Assembly: GCA_900762125.1 (NCBI GenBank) | Contig: CAAFFL010000136.1 | Location: 1 to 11,852, forward strand | Reading direction: 5' to 3' | Source of the DNA: an uncultured Prevotella sp. | Lineage (GTDB): Bacteria > Bacteroidota > Bacteroidia > Bacteroidales > Bacteroidaceae | DNA: 11,852 nucleotides | Shown: one piece after another, positions 1 to 6,814 of the stretch | Layout of the letters: each line of letters starts with the position of its first letter | Numbering within the stretch: position 1 is the first letter of the stretch | Notes under the pieces: generated by a model | Databases searched by the model: none | Told to the model about the DNA's origin: nothing | Seen by the model: only the letters and a program-made list of their open reading frames with translations | Made by a program: the position numbers and the translations under genes

Positions 1-24
1 CCCTACACGACGCTCTTCCGATCT
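1..24 (+). other. Residual Illumina TruSeq adapter (assembly artefact)
   Basis: The first 24 bases are identical to the 3' end of the Illumina TruSeq universal / read 1 adapter (it ends CGACGCTCTTCCGATCT). This is not biological sequence. It marks the physical end of a contig built from incompletely trimmed reads, so genomic sequence begins near base 25 and nothing can be said about genes further upstream. The adapter identity is from memory of the published oligonucleotide; the match over 24 bases is too long to be chance. Confidence 0.97.
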
Positions 25-45
25 GTATGGTTATACAATGATCAT

Positions 46-118
46 TAACAACGAATTACATGAAACAGAGATACTAACAACGAATTGCATGAAACAGAGA
101 TACTAACAACGAATTGCA
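46..118 (+). repeat. 29-bp tandem direct repeat, about 2.5 copies
   Basis: The unit begins TAACAACGAATT and has a period of 29 bp: copies at 46-74 and 75-103 and a partial third copy at 104-118. The two complete copies differ at one position (A58 versus G87). The copies abut directly with no spacers, so this is not a CRISPR array. It lies in non-coding DNA between the contig end and the MFS gene. Function is unknown; the sequence resembles AATTCG-rich intergenic repeats I associate with Prevotella genomes, which is recollection rather than a search result. Confidence 0.8.
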
Positions 119-248
119 CGAATTTCACAAAGTATCCTGCCTAGTAAAGGATGTGGGATGAATTCGTGATATTCGGCTGTTGCGGAGCAACATTAGAGAA
201 ATAATGATCATCGCGCAGCCTTAGTGAAATTCGAGAAATTCGTTGTTA
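104..248. repeat. Large inverted repeat (25-bp arms) upstream of the MFS gene
   Basis: Bases 104-128 and 224-248 are reverse complements over 25 bp with two mismatches; the left arm overlaps the third copy of the 29-bp tandem repeat. The 95-bp interior has no convincing ORF but holds a short hairpin at 178-192 (TGTTGC, loop GGA, GCAACA) and the palindrome-like AATGATCAT at 203-211, which also occurs at 37-45. The right arm ends 34 bp before the MFS start codon, so the structure could form in the leader RNA or be a remnant of a small non-autonomous element. No transposase or clear target-site duplication is visible. Apart from these repeats I see no gene in 25-282. Confidence 0.65.
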
Positions 249-282
249 TTGAAATGGAGTGTAATCATAAAAGTCAGATACA

Positions 283-1614
283 ATGAAAGAAAAACCAAAT
301 CTAAGTTTTTGGGGCTTGTGGAATTTAAGCTTCGGCTTCTTCGGCGTGCAGATTGCCTACTCACTGCAGAGCGCCAACATCGCCCGCATCTTTGCTACGC
401 TCGGCGCTGACCCCCACAGCCTGAGCTATTTCTGGATCCTGCCGCCGCTCATGGGCATGATCGTGCAGCCCATCGTCGGCACGCTGTCCGACAAGACGTG
501 GTGGGGACGCCTCGGACGCCGCATCCCCTACCTGCTCATCGGCGTCACCATCGCCGTCATCGTGATGTCGCTGTTGCCCAACGCCGGTTCTTTCGGCATG
601 ACCGTCTCTACGGCAATGGTGTTCGGACTGATCATGCTGATGTTCCTCGACACCTCTCTGAATATGGCGATGCAGCCGTTCAAGATGCTCGTCGGCGACA
701 TGGTCAACGAGAAGCAGAAAAGCCTCGCCTACTCCATCCAGAGCTTCCTGGTCAACGCAGGCAGCGTCCTCGGCTTCGTCTTCCCGTTCCTCCTCACCTG
801 GCTCGGCATCAAGAACAGTGCTGCAAAGGGCGTCGTCCCCGACTCGGTGATCCTCTCGTTCTACCTCGGCGCCGCCATCCTCATCCTCTGCGTTATCTAC
901 TCTGTAGCTAAGATCCGCGAGTGGAACCCCAAGAAATATGAGGAATATAATGGCAGCAAGAAAGAAGACGACACCACCGACGACAAGAGCTCCGGCAACT
1001 GGATCGCCCTGCTCCGCCATGCTCCCGCTACCTTCTGGCGTGTCAGCCTCGTGCAGTTCTTCTGCTGGGCAGCGTTCCTCTATATGTGGACCTACACCAA
1101 CGGCTCCATCGCCGACACCGTTTGGGGCGTCGACATGGCAGACCCGAACCACGTCACCACATCCGCCTATCAGGAGGCCGGCAACTGGGTGGGCATCCTC
1201 TTCGGCGTGCAGGCCATTGGTGCCGTCGTCTGGGCCATGATGCTCCCGCGCTTCAAGAGCCGGAAGATGGCGTATGCCGTCAGCCTCATCATCGGTGGCA
1301 TCGGCTTCGCCTCCGTACCATTCATGGGCGACAAGTACATGCTCTTCATCTCCTTCGCACTCATCGGCTGCGCGTGGGCTGCCATGATGGCCATGCCGTT
1401 CACCTTCGTCACCAATGCCCTCCAGGGCTACGGACACATGGGTGCCTATCTCGGTCTGTTCAACTGTGCCATCTGCCTCCCGCAGATCATCGCGGCTGCC
1501 ACGGGCGGCTCGGTGCTCTCACTCCTCGGCTCCCACCAGTACAACATGATGATCGCCGCTGGCGTCTTCCTCGTGCTCGGTGCCCTGGCTGTCACAGCTA
1601 TCAAGGAGAAGTAG
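283..1614 (+). CDS. MFS sugar transporter (maltose/malto-oligosaccharide type, SLC45/GPH-like)
   Basis: A 443-residue inner-membrane carrier with about twelve hydrophobic segments (roughly 7-30, 48-68, 84-101, 109-130, 150-175, 190-210, then 255-275, 300-322, 331-350, 354-375, 385-410 and 420-440). Between segments 2 and 3 is the MFS signature GTLSDKTWWGRLGRRIPY (residues 66-83), whose Asp70, Arg76, Arg79 and Arg80 fit the sucrose/maltose H+ symporter branch. A charged cytoplasmic loop of about 35 residues rich in Lys, Glu and Asp separates the two halves, as is usual. Family members sit beside maltodextrin genes in many Bacteroidetes, and malQ follows 109 bp downstream, so maltose or short maltodextrin uptake is the likely role. 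The substrate is inferred from context. ATG 283 gives the usual N-terminus for the family; no strong Shine-Dalgarno precedes it. Confidence 0.88.
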   Translation: MKEKPNLSFWGLWNLSFGFFGVQIAYSLQSANIARIFATLGADPHSLSYFWILPPLMGMIVQPIVGTLSDKTWWGRLGRRIPYLLIGVTIAVIVMSLLPNAGSFGMTVSTAMVFGLIMLMFLDTSLNMAMQPFKMLVGDMVNEKQKSLAYSIQSFLVNAGSVLGFVFPFLLTWLGIKNSAAKGVVPDSVILSFYLGAAILILCVIYSVAKIREWNPKKYEEYNGSKKEDDTTDDKSSGNWIALLRHAPATFWRVSLVQFFCWAAFLYMWTYTNGSIADTVWGVDMADPNHVTTSAYQEAGNWVGILFGVQAIGAVVWAMMLPRFKSRKMAYAVSLIIGGIGFASVPFMGDKYMLFISFALIGCAWAAMMAMPFTFVTNALQGYGHMGAYLGLFNCAICLPQIIAAATGGSVLSLLGSHQYNMMIAAGVFLVLGALAVTAIKEK

Positions 1615-1618
1615 GGGG

Positions 1619-1634
1619 ATGCAAACGTTTGCAT
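1619..1634. promoter_or_regulatory. Probable LacI-family operator (16-bp perfect palindrome)
   Basis: ATGCAAACGTTTGCAT is a perfect 16-bp palindrome with the central CG step and GCAAACGTTTGC core typical of LacI/GalR/PurR-family operators. It starts 5 bases after the MFS stop codon and lies 85-105 bp upstream of malQ. A second half-site-like TTTGCATG occurs at 1651-1658, 23 bp (about two helical turns) from the one at 1628-1635. Maltose regulons under LacI-type regulators are known in Bacteroidetes, so control of malQ and the genes after it is the simple reading. The regulator gene is not in this window. Confidence 0.6.
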
Positions 1635-1663
1635 GATTAAAATCAATCCTTTTGCATGTGCAT

Positions 1664-1675
1664 GACGGGCCCGTC
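1664..1675. promoter_or_regulatory. 12-bp GC palindrome in the malQ promoter region
   Basis: GACGGGCCCGTC is a perfect 12-bp palindrome lying just upstream of the candidate -7 box at 1689-1696, about where a Bacteroidetes -33 TTTG element would be expected. No TTTG is present there. It may be a protein-binding site or may be incidental; I know no regulator with this site. Confidence 0.35.
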
Positions 1676-1688
1676 CTTATTTATTTAG

Positions 1689-1696
1689 TAATTTTG
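1689..1696 (+). promoter_or_regulatory. Candidate Bacteroidetes -7 promoter box for malQ
   Basis: TAATTTTG matches the Bacteroidales TAnnTTTG -7 consensus exactly and ends 26 bp before the malQ ATG, implying a leader of about 20 nt. The matching -33 TTTG is missing at the normal spacing; the nearest TTTG, at 1651-1654, is too far upstream. It is therefore a plausible promoter but an incomplete one, possibly dependent on an activator. It would make malQ the first gene of a transcript separate from, or additional to, one starting before the MFS gene. Confidence 0.4.
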
Positions 1697-1722
1697 ACTT
1701 CGGAAACAATACACCTAAGTCT

Positions 1723-4446
1723 ATGAATATCAACTTCAATATAGATTATCAGACAAGGTTCGGCGAAGAGATTGTCCTGAACCTTGTACGTGATGGTGAA
1801 GTGACTAGTTATCACATGGTGACGCTCGACGGCCTGCGCTGGACCTATCGGCTCACGCTGCCCCGCACCCATGAGACCATCACCTATTATTATAGTGTGG
1901 AGAACGGTGGCAAGCCGGCTCGCCACGAGTGGACAACCCTCCGACACCTGTTGGAGCTCAACGCCGACAAGGGCGAGAGCTACACCGTCTACGACCGCTG
2001 GAGCGACATCCCGGAGGACAGCTATCTCTACAGCTCCGCCTTTACCGACTGCATCAACCCGCGCACCACGGGCACACTGGAGCCATCAGCGTTCAGCCGC
2101 ACCGTGCGCCTCATCGTACGCGCACCGCAGCTGCGAAGCAACGAACGGTTGGCCGTCATCGGCGACGCCGACGTGCTGGGCAACTGGAAGGCAAAGCGCG
2201 CCGTGCCCCTCACTGAGCACGCTACCAACGAGTGGGTCATCGACCTCGACGCCTCGCAGTTCCCTGAGGGGACGATGGAGTTCAAGTTCGCCGCCCTCAA
2301 CGAGAAAGAGGATGTCACGCCGCTCTGGGAGACGAGCATGAACCGCACCATCGAACTCCCCGAGCTGCTCGACGGCGATGTGGTGGTCTACGACCTCGAC
2401 CAGGCGTTCTTCCCCATCTACGACGAGAAGCTTGCTGGCACACTCGTGCCCGTGTTCTCCCTCCGCTCAAAGGACAGCTTCGGCGTGGGCGACTTTGGTG
2501 ACCTGCGGAAGATGATCGACTTCATCGCCCTCACCGACCAGCGCGTGCTGCAGATTCTCCCCATCAACGACACGACCATCACACATACCTGGACGGATAG
2601 CTATCCCTACAGCTGCATCAGCATCTTTGCCCTCCATCCACAGTATGCCGACCTCACACGTCTGCCCGCCATCAAGGACGAGGCAAAGGCCGCGAAGTTT
2701 GAGGCGCTGCGACAGGAGCTCAACGGCCTGAAGCAGATCGACTACGAGCGCGTGAACAATGCCAAGATGGACTATCTGCGCGAGCTCTATGCCCAGGAGG
2801 GCAAGACCGTGCTGGCATCGAAGGAGTTCAAGGCCTTCTTCCAGGAGACCAGCCAGTGGCTAGTGCCCTACGCTCAGTATTGCACGCTGCGCGACAAGAA
2901 CGGCACCGCCGACTTCAGCCAGTGGCCCGACCATCAGACATGGGACGAGGCCGACCGCAAGGCACTGTCCTCACCGCGTACGAAGGCTTATAAAGAGGTG
3001 GAGTTCTGGTACTTCCTGCAGTTCGTCCTCAACACGCAGATGGCCGACGTGCACCGCTATGCGCGTGAGCACCATGTCATCCTCAAGGGCGACATCCCCA
3101 TCGGCGTCAACCGCTATAGCTGCGACGTTTGGACGGAGCCACGTTACTTCAACCTCAACGGCCAGGCCGGTGCGCCACCTGATGACTTCTCGGTGAATGG
3201 ACAGAACTGGGGATTCCCCACCTACAACTGGGACGAGATGATCAAGGACGGCTGCCAGTGGTGGGTGCGCCGCTTCCAGAATATGGCAAAGTTCTTCGAT
3301 GCCTACCGCATCGACCATGTCCTCGGTTTCTTCCGCATCTGGGAGATTCCCGGCGACGCTGTGCACGGACTGCTCGGACAGTTTGCGCCCGCTCTCGGCA
3401 TGACCAAGGAGGAGATCGAGGGCTACGGACTGCCCTTCCATGAGCATCAGTTCTGTGACCCGTTCATCGCCGACTGGGTTCTCGACCGTATGTTCCACGA
3501 GAAGGCCGACTATGTCAAGGAGCATTTCCTCAACCACGACCACGACGACATCTGGCGCATGAAGCCGGAGTTCGACACCCAGCGCAAGGTGGAGGCTTAC
3601 TTTGAGAAGGCCAAGGCCGACAAGCGTGCCGCAGAGAAAGGCAAGGAGAGCCTTGATGAGGAATTGAAGCAGATGGACTACATGCGCGACGGCCTCTACG
3701 CCCTCATCAGCGACGTACTCTTCGTCCGCGACCGCAAGGATCCGGGCAAGTACCACCCGCGTATCTCCGCACAGTTCGACTTCACCTACGAGGCACTGTG
3801 GGATATGGACAAGGGCGCGTTCAACCGTCTCTACAACGATTATTTCTATCGCCGCAACAACCAGTTCTGGTATCGTGAGGCGATGAAGAAGCTGCCGCGC
3901 CTCGTCGAGGCTACACGCATGATGGTCTGTGCCGAAGATCTCGGTATGGTACCCGACTGCGTCGCCTGGGTGATGCAGGAGCTCCGCATCCTCTCGCTCG
4001 AGATACAGTCGATGCCGAAGGATCCGCACGTGCGCTTCGGCCACCTGAGCCGTAACCCCTACCGCTCCGTCTGCACCTTCTCCAGCCACGACATGCCAAC
4101 GCTGCGGCAGTGGTGGGACGAGAACATCGAGCGCACGCAGGACTACTACAACTCCATGCTCTACCGCGGTGGCGCTGCACCTCATCCCCTGCCCGGATGG
4201 CTCGCTCGCGACATCATCAGCCGGCAACTCACCTCGCCGTCGATGCTCTGCATCCTCAGCATCCAGGACTGGCTGGCCATGGACGAGCGCCTGCGCCTGC
4301 CCGACGCCGATGCCGAGCGCATCAACATCCCCGCCAATCCACATCACTACTGGCGCTACCGCATGCACCTCAACATCGAGGACCTCATGACCGACAAGGA
4401 GTATGTGGAGAACGTGAAGGAGCTCATCAAGCAGAGTGGGAGATAG
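1723..4446 (+). CDS. malQ: 4-alpha-glucanotransferase, GH77, DPE2-like with tandem starch-binding domains
   Basis: A 907-residue cytoplasmic amylomaltase (no signal peptide). It moves alpha-1,4-glucan segments between maltodextrins, releasing glucose from maltose. Two N-terminal CBM20-like domains (about 1-105 and 125-232, the second with a VLGNW motif) precede a GH77 barrel that starts near residue 246 (SFGVGDFGDL, then QILPINDT and SYPYS). Catalytic residues are recognisable: nucleophile Asp531 (AYRIDHVLGFFR), acid/base Glu738 (CAEDLGMVP) and stabiliser Asp790 (SSHDMPT). An insertion rich in Lys and Glu at roughly 595-690 separates nucleophile from acid/base. The two CBM20s plus insertion are the layout of plant cytosolic DPE2 rather than the compact 500-residue bacterial MalQ; this form is usual in Bacteroidetes. 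ATG 1723 lies 27 bases past a candidate -7 box. It follows the MFS gene by 109 bp and precedes the GH97 gene by 95 bp. Confidence 0.95.
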   Translation: MNINFNIDYQTRFGEEIVLNLVRDGEVTSYHMVTLDGLRWTYRLTLPRTHETITYYYSVENGGKPARHEWTTLRHLLELNADKGESYTVYDRWSDIPEDSYLYSSAFTDCINPRTTGTLEPSAFSRTVRLIVRAPQLRSNERLAVIGDADVLGNWKAKRAVPLTEHATNEWVIDLDASQFPEGTMEFKFAALNEKEDVTPLWETSMNRTIELPELLDGDVVVYDLDQAFFPIYDEKLAGTLVPVFSLRSKDSFGVGDFGDLRKMIDFIALTDQRVLQILPINDTTITHTWTDSYPYSCISIFALHPQYADLTRLPAIKDEAKAAKFEALRQELNGLKQIDYERVNNAKMDYLRELYAQEGKTVLASKEFKAFFQETSQWLVPYAQYCTLRDKNGTADFSQWPDHQTWDEADRKALSSPRTKAYKEVEFWYFLQFVLNTQMADVHRYAREHHVILKGDIPIGVNRYSCDVWTEPRYFNLNGQAGAPPDDFSVNGQNWGFPTYNWDEMIKDGCQWWVRRFQNMAKFFDAYRIDHVLGFFRIWEIPGDAVHGLLGQFAPALGMTKEEIEGYGLPFHEHQFCDPFIADWVLDRMFHEKADYVKEHFLNHDHDDIWRMKPEFDTQRKVEAYFEKAKADKRAAEKGKESLDEELKQMDYMRDGLYALISDVLFVRDRKDPGKYHPRISAQFDFTYEALWDMDKGAFNRLYNDYFYRRNNQFWYREAMKKLPRLVEATRMMVCAEDLGMVPDCVAWVMQELRILSLEIQSMPKDPHVRFGHLSRNPYRSVCTFSSHDMPTLRQWWDENIERTQDYYNSMLYRGGAAPHPLPGWLARDIISRQLTSPSMLCILSIQDWLAMDERLRLPDADAERINIPANPHHYWRYRMHLNIEDLMTDKEYVENVKELIKQSGR

Positions 4447-4456
4447 AATGTAAGGT

Positions 4457-4511
4457 TGTTCGCTGTCAGGCTGTTTGGCTTATGAAGCCAAACAACACCC
4501 AACAGCGAACA
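4457..4511 (+). repeat. Two-step intergenic hairpin between malQ and the GH97 gene
   Basis: The outer arms 4457-4466 (TGTTCGCTGT) and 4502-4511 (ACAGCGAACA) are exact complements. Inside them 4472-4481 (TGTTTGGCTT) pairs exactly with 4485-4494 (AAGCCAAACA) around a 3-base loop. Internal loops of 5 and 7 bases separate the two 10-bp stems. No T-run follows, so this is not a standard intrinsic terminator. It could stabilise the malQ 3' end, mark a processing site, or be a dispersed palindromic repeat. Confidence 0.65.
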
Positions 4512-4529
4512 GCATGAGGAATTAATAAA

Positions 4530-4564
4530 GTTCAATGTTCAATGTTCAAAGTTCAAAGTACAAT
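4530..4564 (+). repeat. GTTCAA[T/A] heptanucleotide array spanning the GH97 start codon
   Basis: Four heptamers in tandem, GTTCAAT (4530-4536), GTTCAAT (4537-4543), GTTCAAA (4544-4550) and GTTCAAA (4551-4557), are followed by a degenerate GTACAAT (4558-4564). Each GTTCAAT-G junction creates an ATG: 4535-4537 (out of frame now) and 4542-4544 (the start used). The array thus encodes the first residues of the GH97 protein and sits exactly where translation begins. The same heptamer recurs inside the pullulanase gene at 7224-7251. Confidence 0.85.
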
Positions 4565-6674
4565 CATAGCGCTGCTCTTCCCCCTCGCTCTTTCGGCCCA
4601 GGAGGTGAAGTCGCCCGACGGCAATGTCGCCGTGAAGTTCTCGCTGACGGGTAATGGCGTGCCCACCTACGAGATGTCGTATAAGGGTCGCGCCGTCGTG
4701 AAGCCCTCCCATCTGGGCCTCGAACTGGCCAAGGACAAGCATGCCTCAAAAGGTCAGGACGAGACCAGCCTCATGGATGGCTTCACCGAGACCAACCACC
4801 GCACGTCGACCTTCGACGAGACGTGGACGCCCGTCTGGGGACAGTACGCCAAGATCCGCAACAACTACAACGAGTTGGAGGTGGACCTCAACCAGGCTTC
4901 GTCCAAGCGCAACATCGTCATCCGCTTCCGTGTCTACAACGAGGGCATGGGCCTCCGCTACGAGTTCCCGCAGCAGGAGTCGCTCAACTACTTCGTCATC
5001 AAGGAGGAGCACACGCAGTTTGCCATGACTGGTGACCACACCGCCTGGTGGCTCCCCGGCGACTACGAGACGCAGGAGCAGGAGACGGAGGAGTCGAAGC
5101 TCTCCGAGATCCGCTCGCGTTTCCACGATGCCGTCAACTGGAGCAACTCGTCCATCGGCGTCTTCTCGCCCACGGGTGTGCAGACGTCCCTGCAGATGAA
5201 GACCGCCGACGGTCTCTACATCAACATCCATGAGGCTGCCTGCATCAACTATGCTACGATGCACCTGAACCTCGACGACAAAACGATGACGTTCGAGTCG
5301 TGGCTCACGCCAGATGCCTCGGGCATGAAGGGCTACATGCAGACGCCTTGCCAAACGCCTTGGCGCACGGTGATGGTCAGCGACGATGCCCGCACGATGC
5401 TGGCGTCCAGCCTCATCTACAACCTCAACGAGCCCTGCAAACTGGAGGACACCTCCTGGATCCATCCCGTGAAGTACTGCGGCGTATGGTGGGAGATGAT
5501 CGTCGGCAAGAACTCGTGGAGCTACACCAACGAGTATCCCAGTGTGAAGCTCGGTGAGACAGACTACAACAAGGCGAAGCCCAACGGCACCCACGGAGCC
5601 AACAATGCCGAGGTACGCAAGTACATCGACTTCGCTGCGGCCAACGGCCTATCGGAGGTCCTCGTCGAGGGCTGGAACGTGGGCTGGGAGGACTGGTTCG
5701 GTCATCAGAAGGACTATGTCTTCGACTTTGTCACACCCTACCCCGACTTCGACATCAAGGCGCTCAACGACTATGCCCATTTCAAGGGCGTCCGTCTGAT
5801 GATGCACCACGAGACCTCGTCGTCGACGCTCAACTACGAGCGTCATCTGGAGAAGGCCTACACGCTGATGAATAAGTATGGCTACGACGCTGTGAAGAGT
5901 GGCTACGTGGGCGACATCATCCCACGCGGCGACCACCACTACTCGCAGTCGATGAACAACCACTACCTCTACTGTGTGCAGGAGGCCGCCAAGCACCACA
6001 TCATGGTCAACGCCCATGAGGCTACGCGTCCCACCGGTATCGCCCGCACCTATCCTAACCTCGTCGGCAACGAGTCGGCACGTGGCACGGAGTACGAGGC
6101 GTTCGGTGGCAGCTACCCCAGCCACACCGTTATCCTGCCGTTCACCCGTCTGCAGGGCGGTCCGATGGACTATACGCCAGGCATCCTCGAGACACAGCTC
6201 AAGACATGGAGCGATAACCCCTCCTACGTCCACACGACGCTCACTGGTCAGCTCGCCCTCTACCTCGTGATGTGGGGCCCGCTGCAGATGGCTGCCGACA
6301 CGCCGGAGAACTATGCGAAGTACAATGACGCCTTCCAGTTCATCCGTGACGTCGCCGTCGACTGGGACGACTCGCGTTACCTGGAGGCCGAGCCCGCACG
6401 CTACATCACCGTGGCACGCAAGGCCAAGGGCACGGACAACTGGTTCGTCGGTGGCAAGTGCGATGAGCACGGTCATAAGTCGGTCGTCAAGCTCGACTTC
6501 CTCGACAAGGGACGTAAGTACGACTGCACCATCTACGCCGATGCCAAGGGTGCCGACTATGAGAAGAACCCGAAGGCATACACCATCACCCACCGCACCG
6601 TGAAGCGTGGCGACACCATCAAGCTCACCGAGGCACGTGGTGGCGGCTTCGCCATCAGTCTGCTGGCAAAATAA
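4542..6674 (+). CDS. susB: GH97 alpha-glucosidase (SusB-like, inverting, calcium-dependent)
   Basis: A 710-residue periplasmic glucosidase releasing glucose from the non-reducing ends of malto-oligosaccharides. A short signal peptide (about residues 1-19, hydrophobic core IIALLFPLALSA) should be cut before QEVKSP. The N-terminal beta-sandwich (about 20-270), the barrel (about 300-560) and the C-terminal beta domain follow the SusB plan. Remembered SusB catalytic and calcium residues map at a constant offset of 15: base Glu439 is Glu424 (MMHHETS), base Glu508 is Glu493 (NAHEATRP), acid Glu532 is Glu517 (ARGTEYE), and calcium ligands Glu194 and Glu526 are Glu179 and Glu511. This places it in the Glu-based inverting subgroup, not the retaining alpha-galactosidase subgroup. 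ATG 4542 lies inside a heptamer repeat, and the residues MFKVQS are repeat-encoded, replacing the Lys-rich start expected of a SusB signal peptide; an ancestral start may have been overwritten. Confidence 0.95.
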   Translation: MFKVQSTIIALLFPLALSAQEVKSPDGNVAVKFSLTGNGVPTYEMSYKGRAVVKPSHLGLELAKDKHASKGQDETSLMDGFTETNHRTSTFDETWTPVWGQYAKIRNNYNELEVDLNQASSKRNIVIRFRVYNEGMGLRYEFPQQESLNYFVIKEEHTQFAMTGDHTAWWLPGDYETQEQETEESKLSEIRSRFHDAVNWSNSSIGVFSPTGVQTSLQMKTADGLYINIHEAACINYATMHLNLDDKTMTFESWLTPDASGMKGYMQTPCQTPWRTVMVSDDARTMLASSLIYNLNEPCKLEDTSWIHPVKYCGVWWEMIVGKNSWSYTNEYPSVKLGETDYNKAKPNGTHGANNAEVRKYIDFAAANGLSEVLVEGWNVGWEDWFGHQKDYVFDFVTPYPDFDIKALNDYAHFKGVRLMMHHETSSSTLNYERHLEKAYTLMNKYGYDAVKSGYVGDIIPRGDHHYSQSMNNHYLYCVQEAAKHHIMVNAHEATRPTGIARTYPNLVGNESARGTEYEAFGGSYPSHTVILPFTRLQGGPMDYTPGILETQLKTWSDNPSYVHTTLTGQLALYLVMWGPLQMAADTPENYAKYNDAFQFIRDVAVDWDDSRYLEAEPARYITVARKAKGTDNWFVGGKCDEHGHKSVVKLDFLDKGRKYDCTIYADAKGADYEKNPKAYTITHRTVKRGDTIKLTEARGGGFAISLLAK

Positions 6675-6679
6675 CCAGC

Positions 6680-6725
6680 CCCTCCCCCGCCCTTCGGGCA
6701 CCCCTCCCCTGCTTCGCGGGGAGGG
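6680..6725. repeat. C/G-rich palindromic element after the GH97 gene
   Basis: Six bases past the GH97 stop is a C-rich stretch with two hairpins: GCCC-TTC-GGGC (6689-6699) and an 8-bp stem CCCTCCCC (6702-6709) / GGGGAGGG (6718-6725) with an 8-base loop. It is followed by AAAAATAAC and not by a T-run, so it is a poor intrinsic terminator on either strand. A related element (CCCTCCC-GAA-GGGAGGG) lies at 11830-11846. These look like a dispersed REP-like family. The rest of the gap, 6726-6814, shows no clear promoter. Confidence 0.6.
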
Positions 6726-6814
6726 AAAAATAACAGAGATAAACAAACCGGCGGGTGTTACGCCCACCGCTCTTTGTCTTTCCACGTCAAAGGAATAACC
6801 AGAAACAACCCCTC

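Noticed and set aside
46..118. Possible CRISPR array (29-bp repeats)
   Set aside because: The copies abut with no spacers, there are only about 2.5 of them, and no cas gene is present.
5660..5700. GH97 motif GWNVGWEDW, where I recall GWNEGWEDW in Bacteroides SusB
   Set aside because: Counting back from the HE motif shows that the catalytic base is the Glu of MMHHETS (Glu424), not this position. All catalytic and calcium glutamates are kept, so this is probably ordinary family variation.
6702..6725. Intrinsic terminator after the GH97 gene
   Set aside because: The stem is G/C-rich, but the bases after it on the + strand are AAAAATAAC rather than a T-run, and no T-run follows on the - strand either.
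6755..6814. Upstream in-frame start for pullulanase adding 20 residues
   Set aside because: It would bury the clear signal peptide beginning at 6815, and the added residues resemble translated intergenic sequence.
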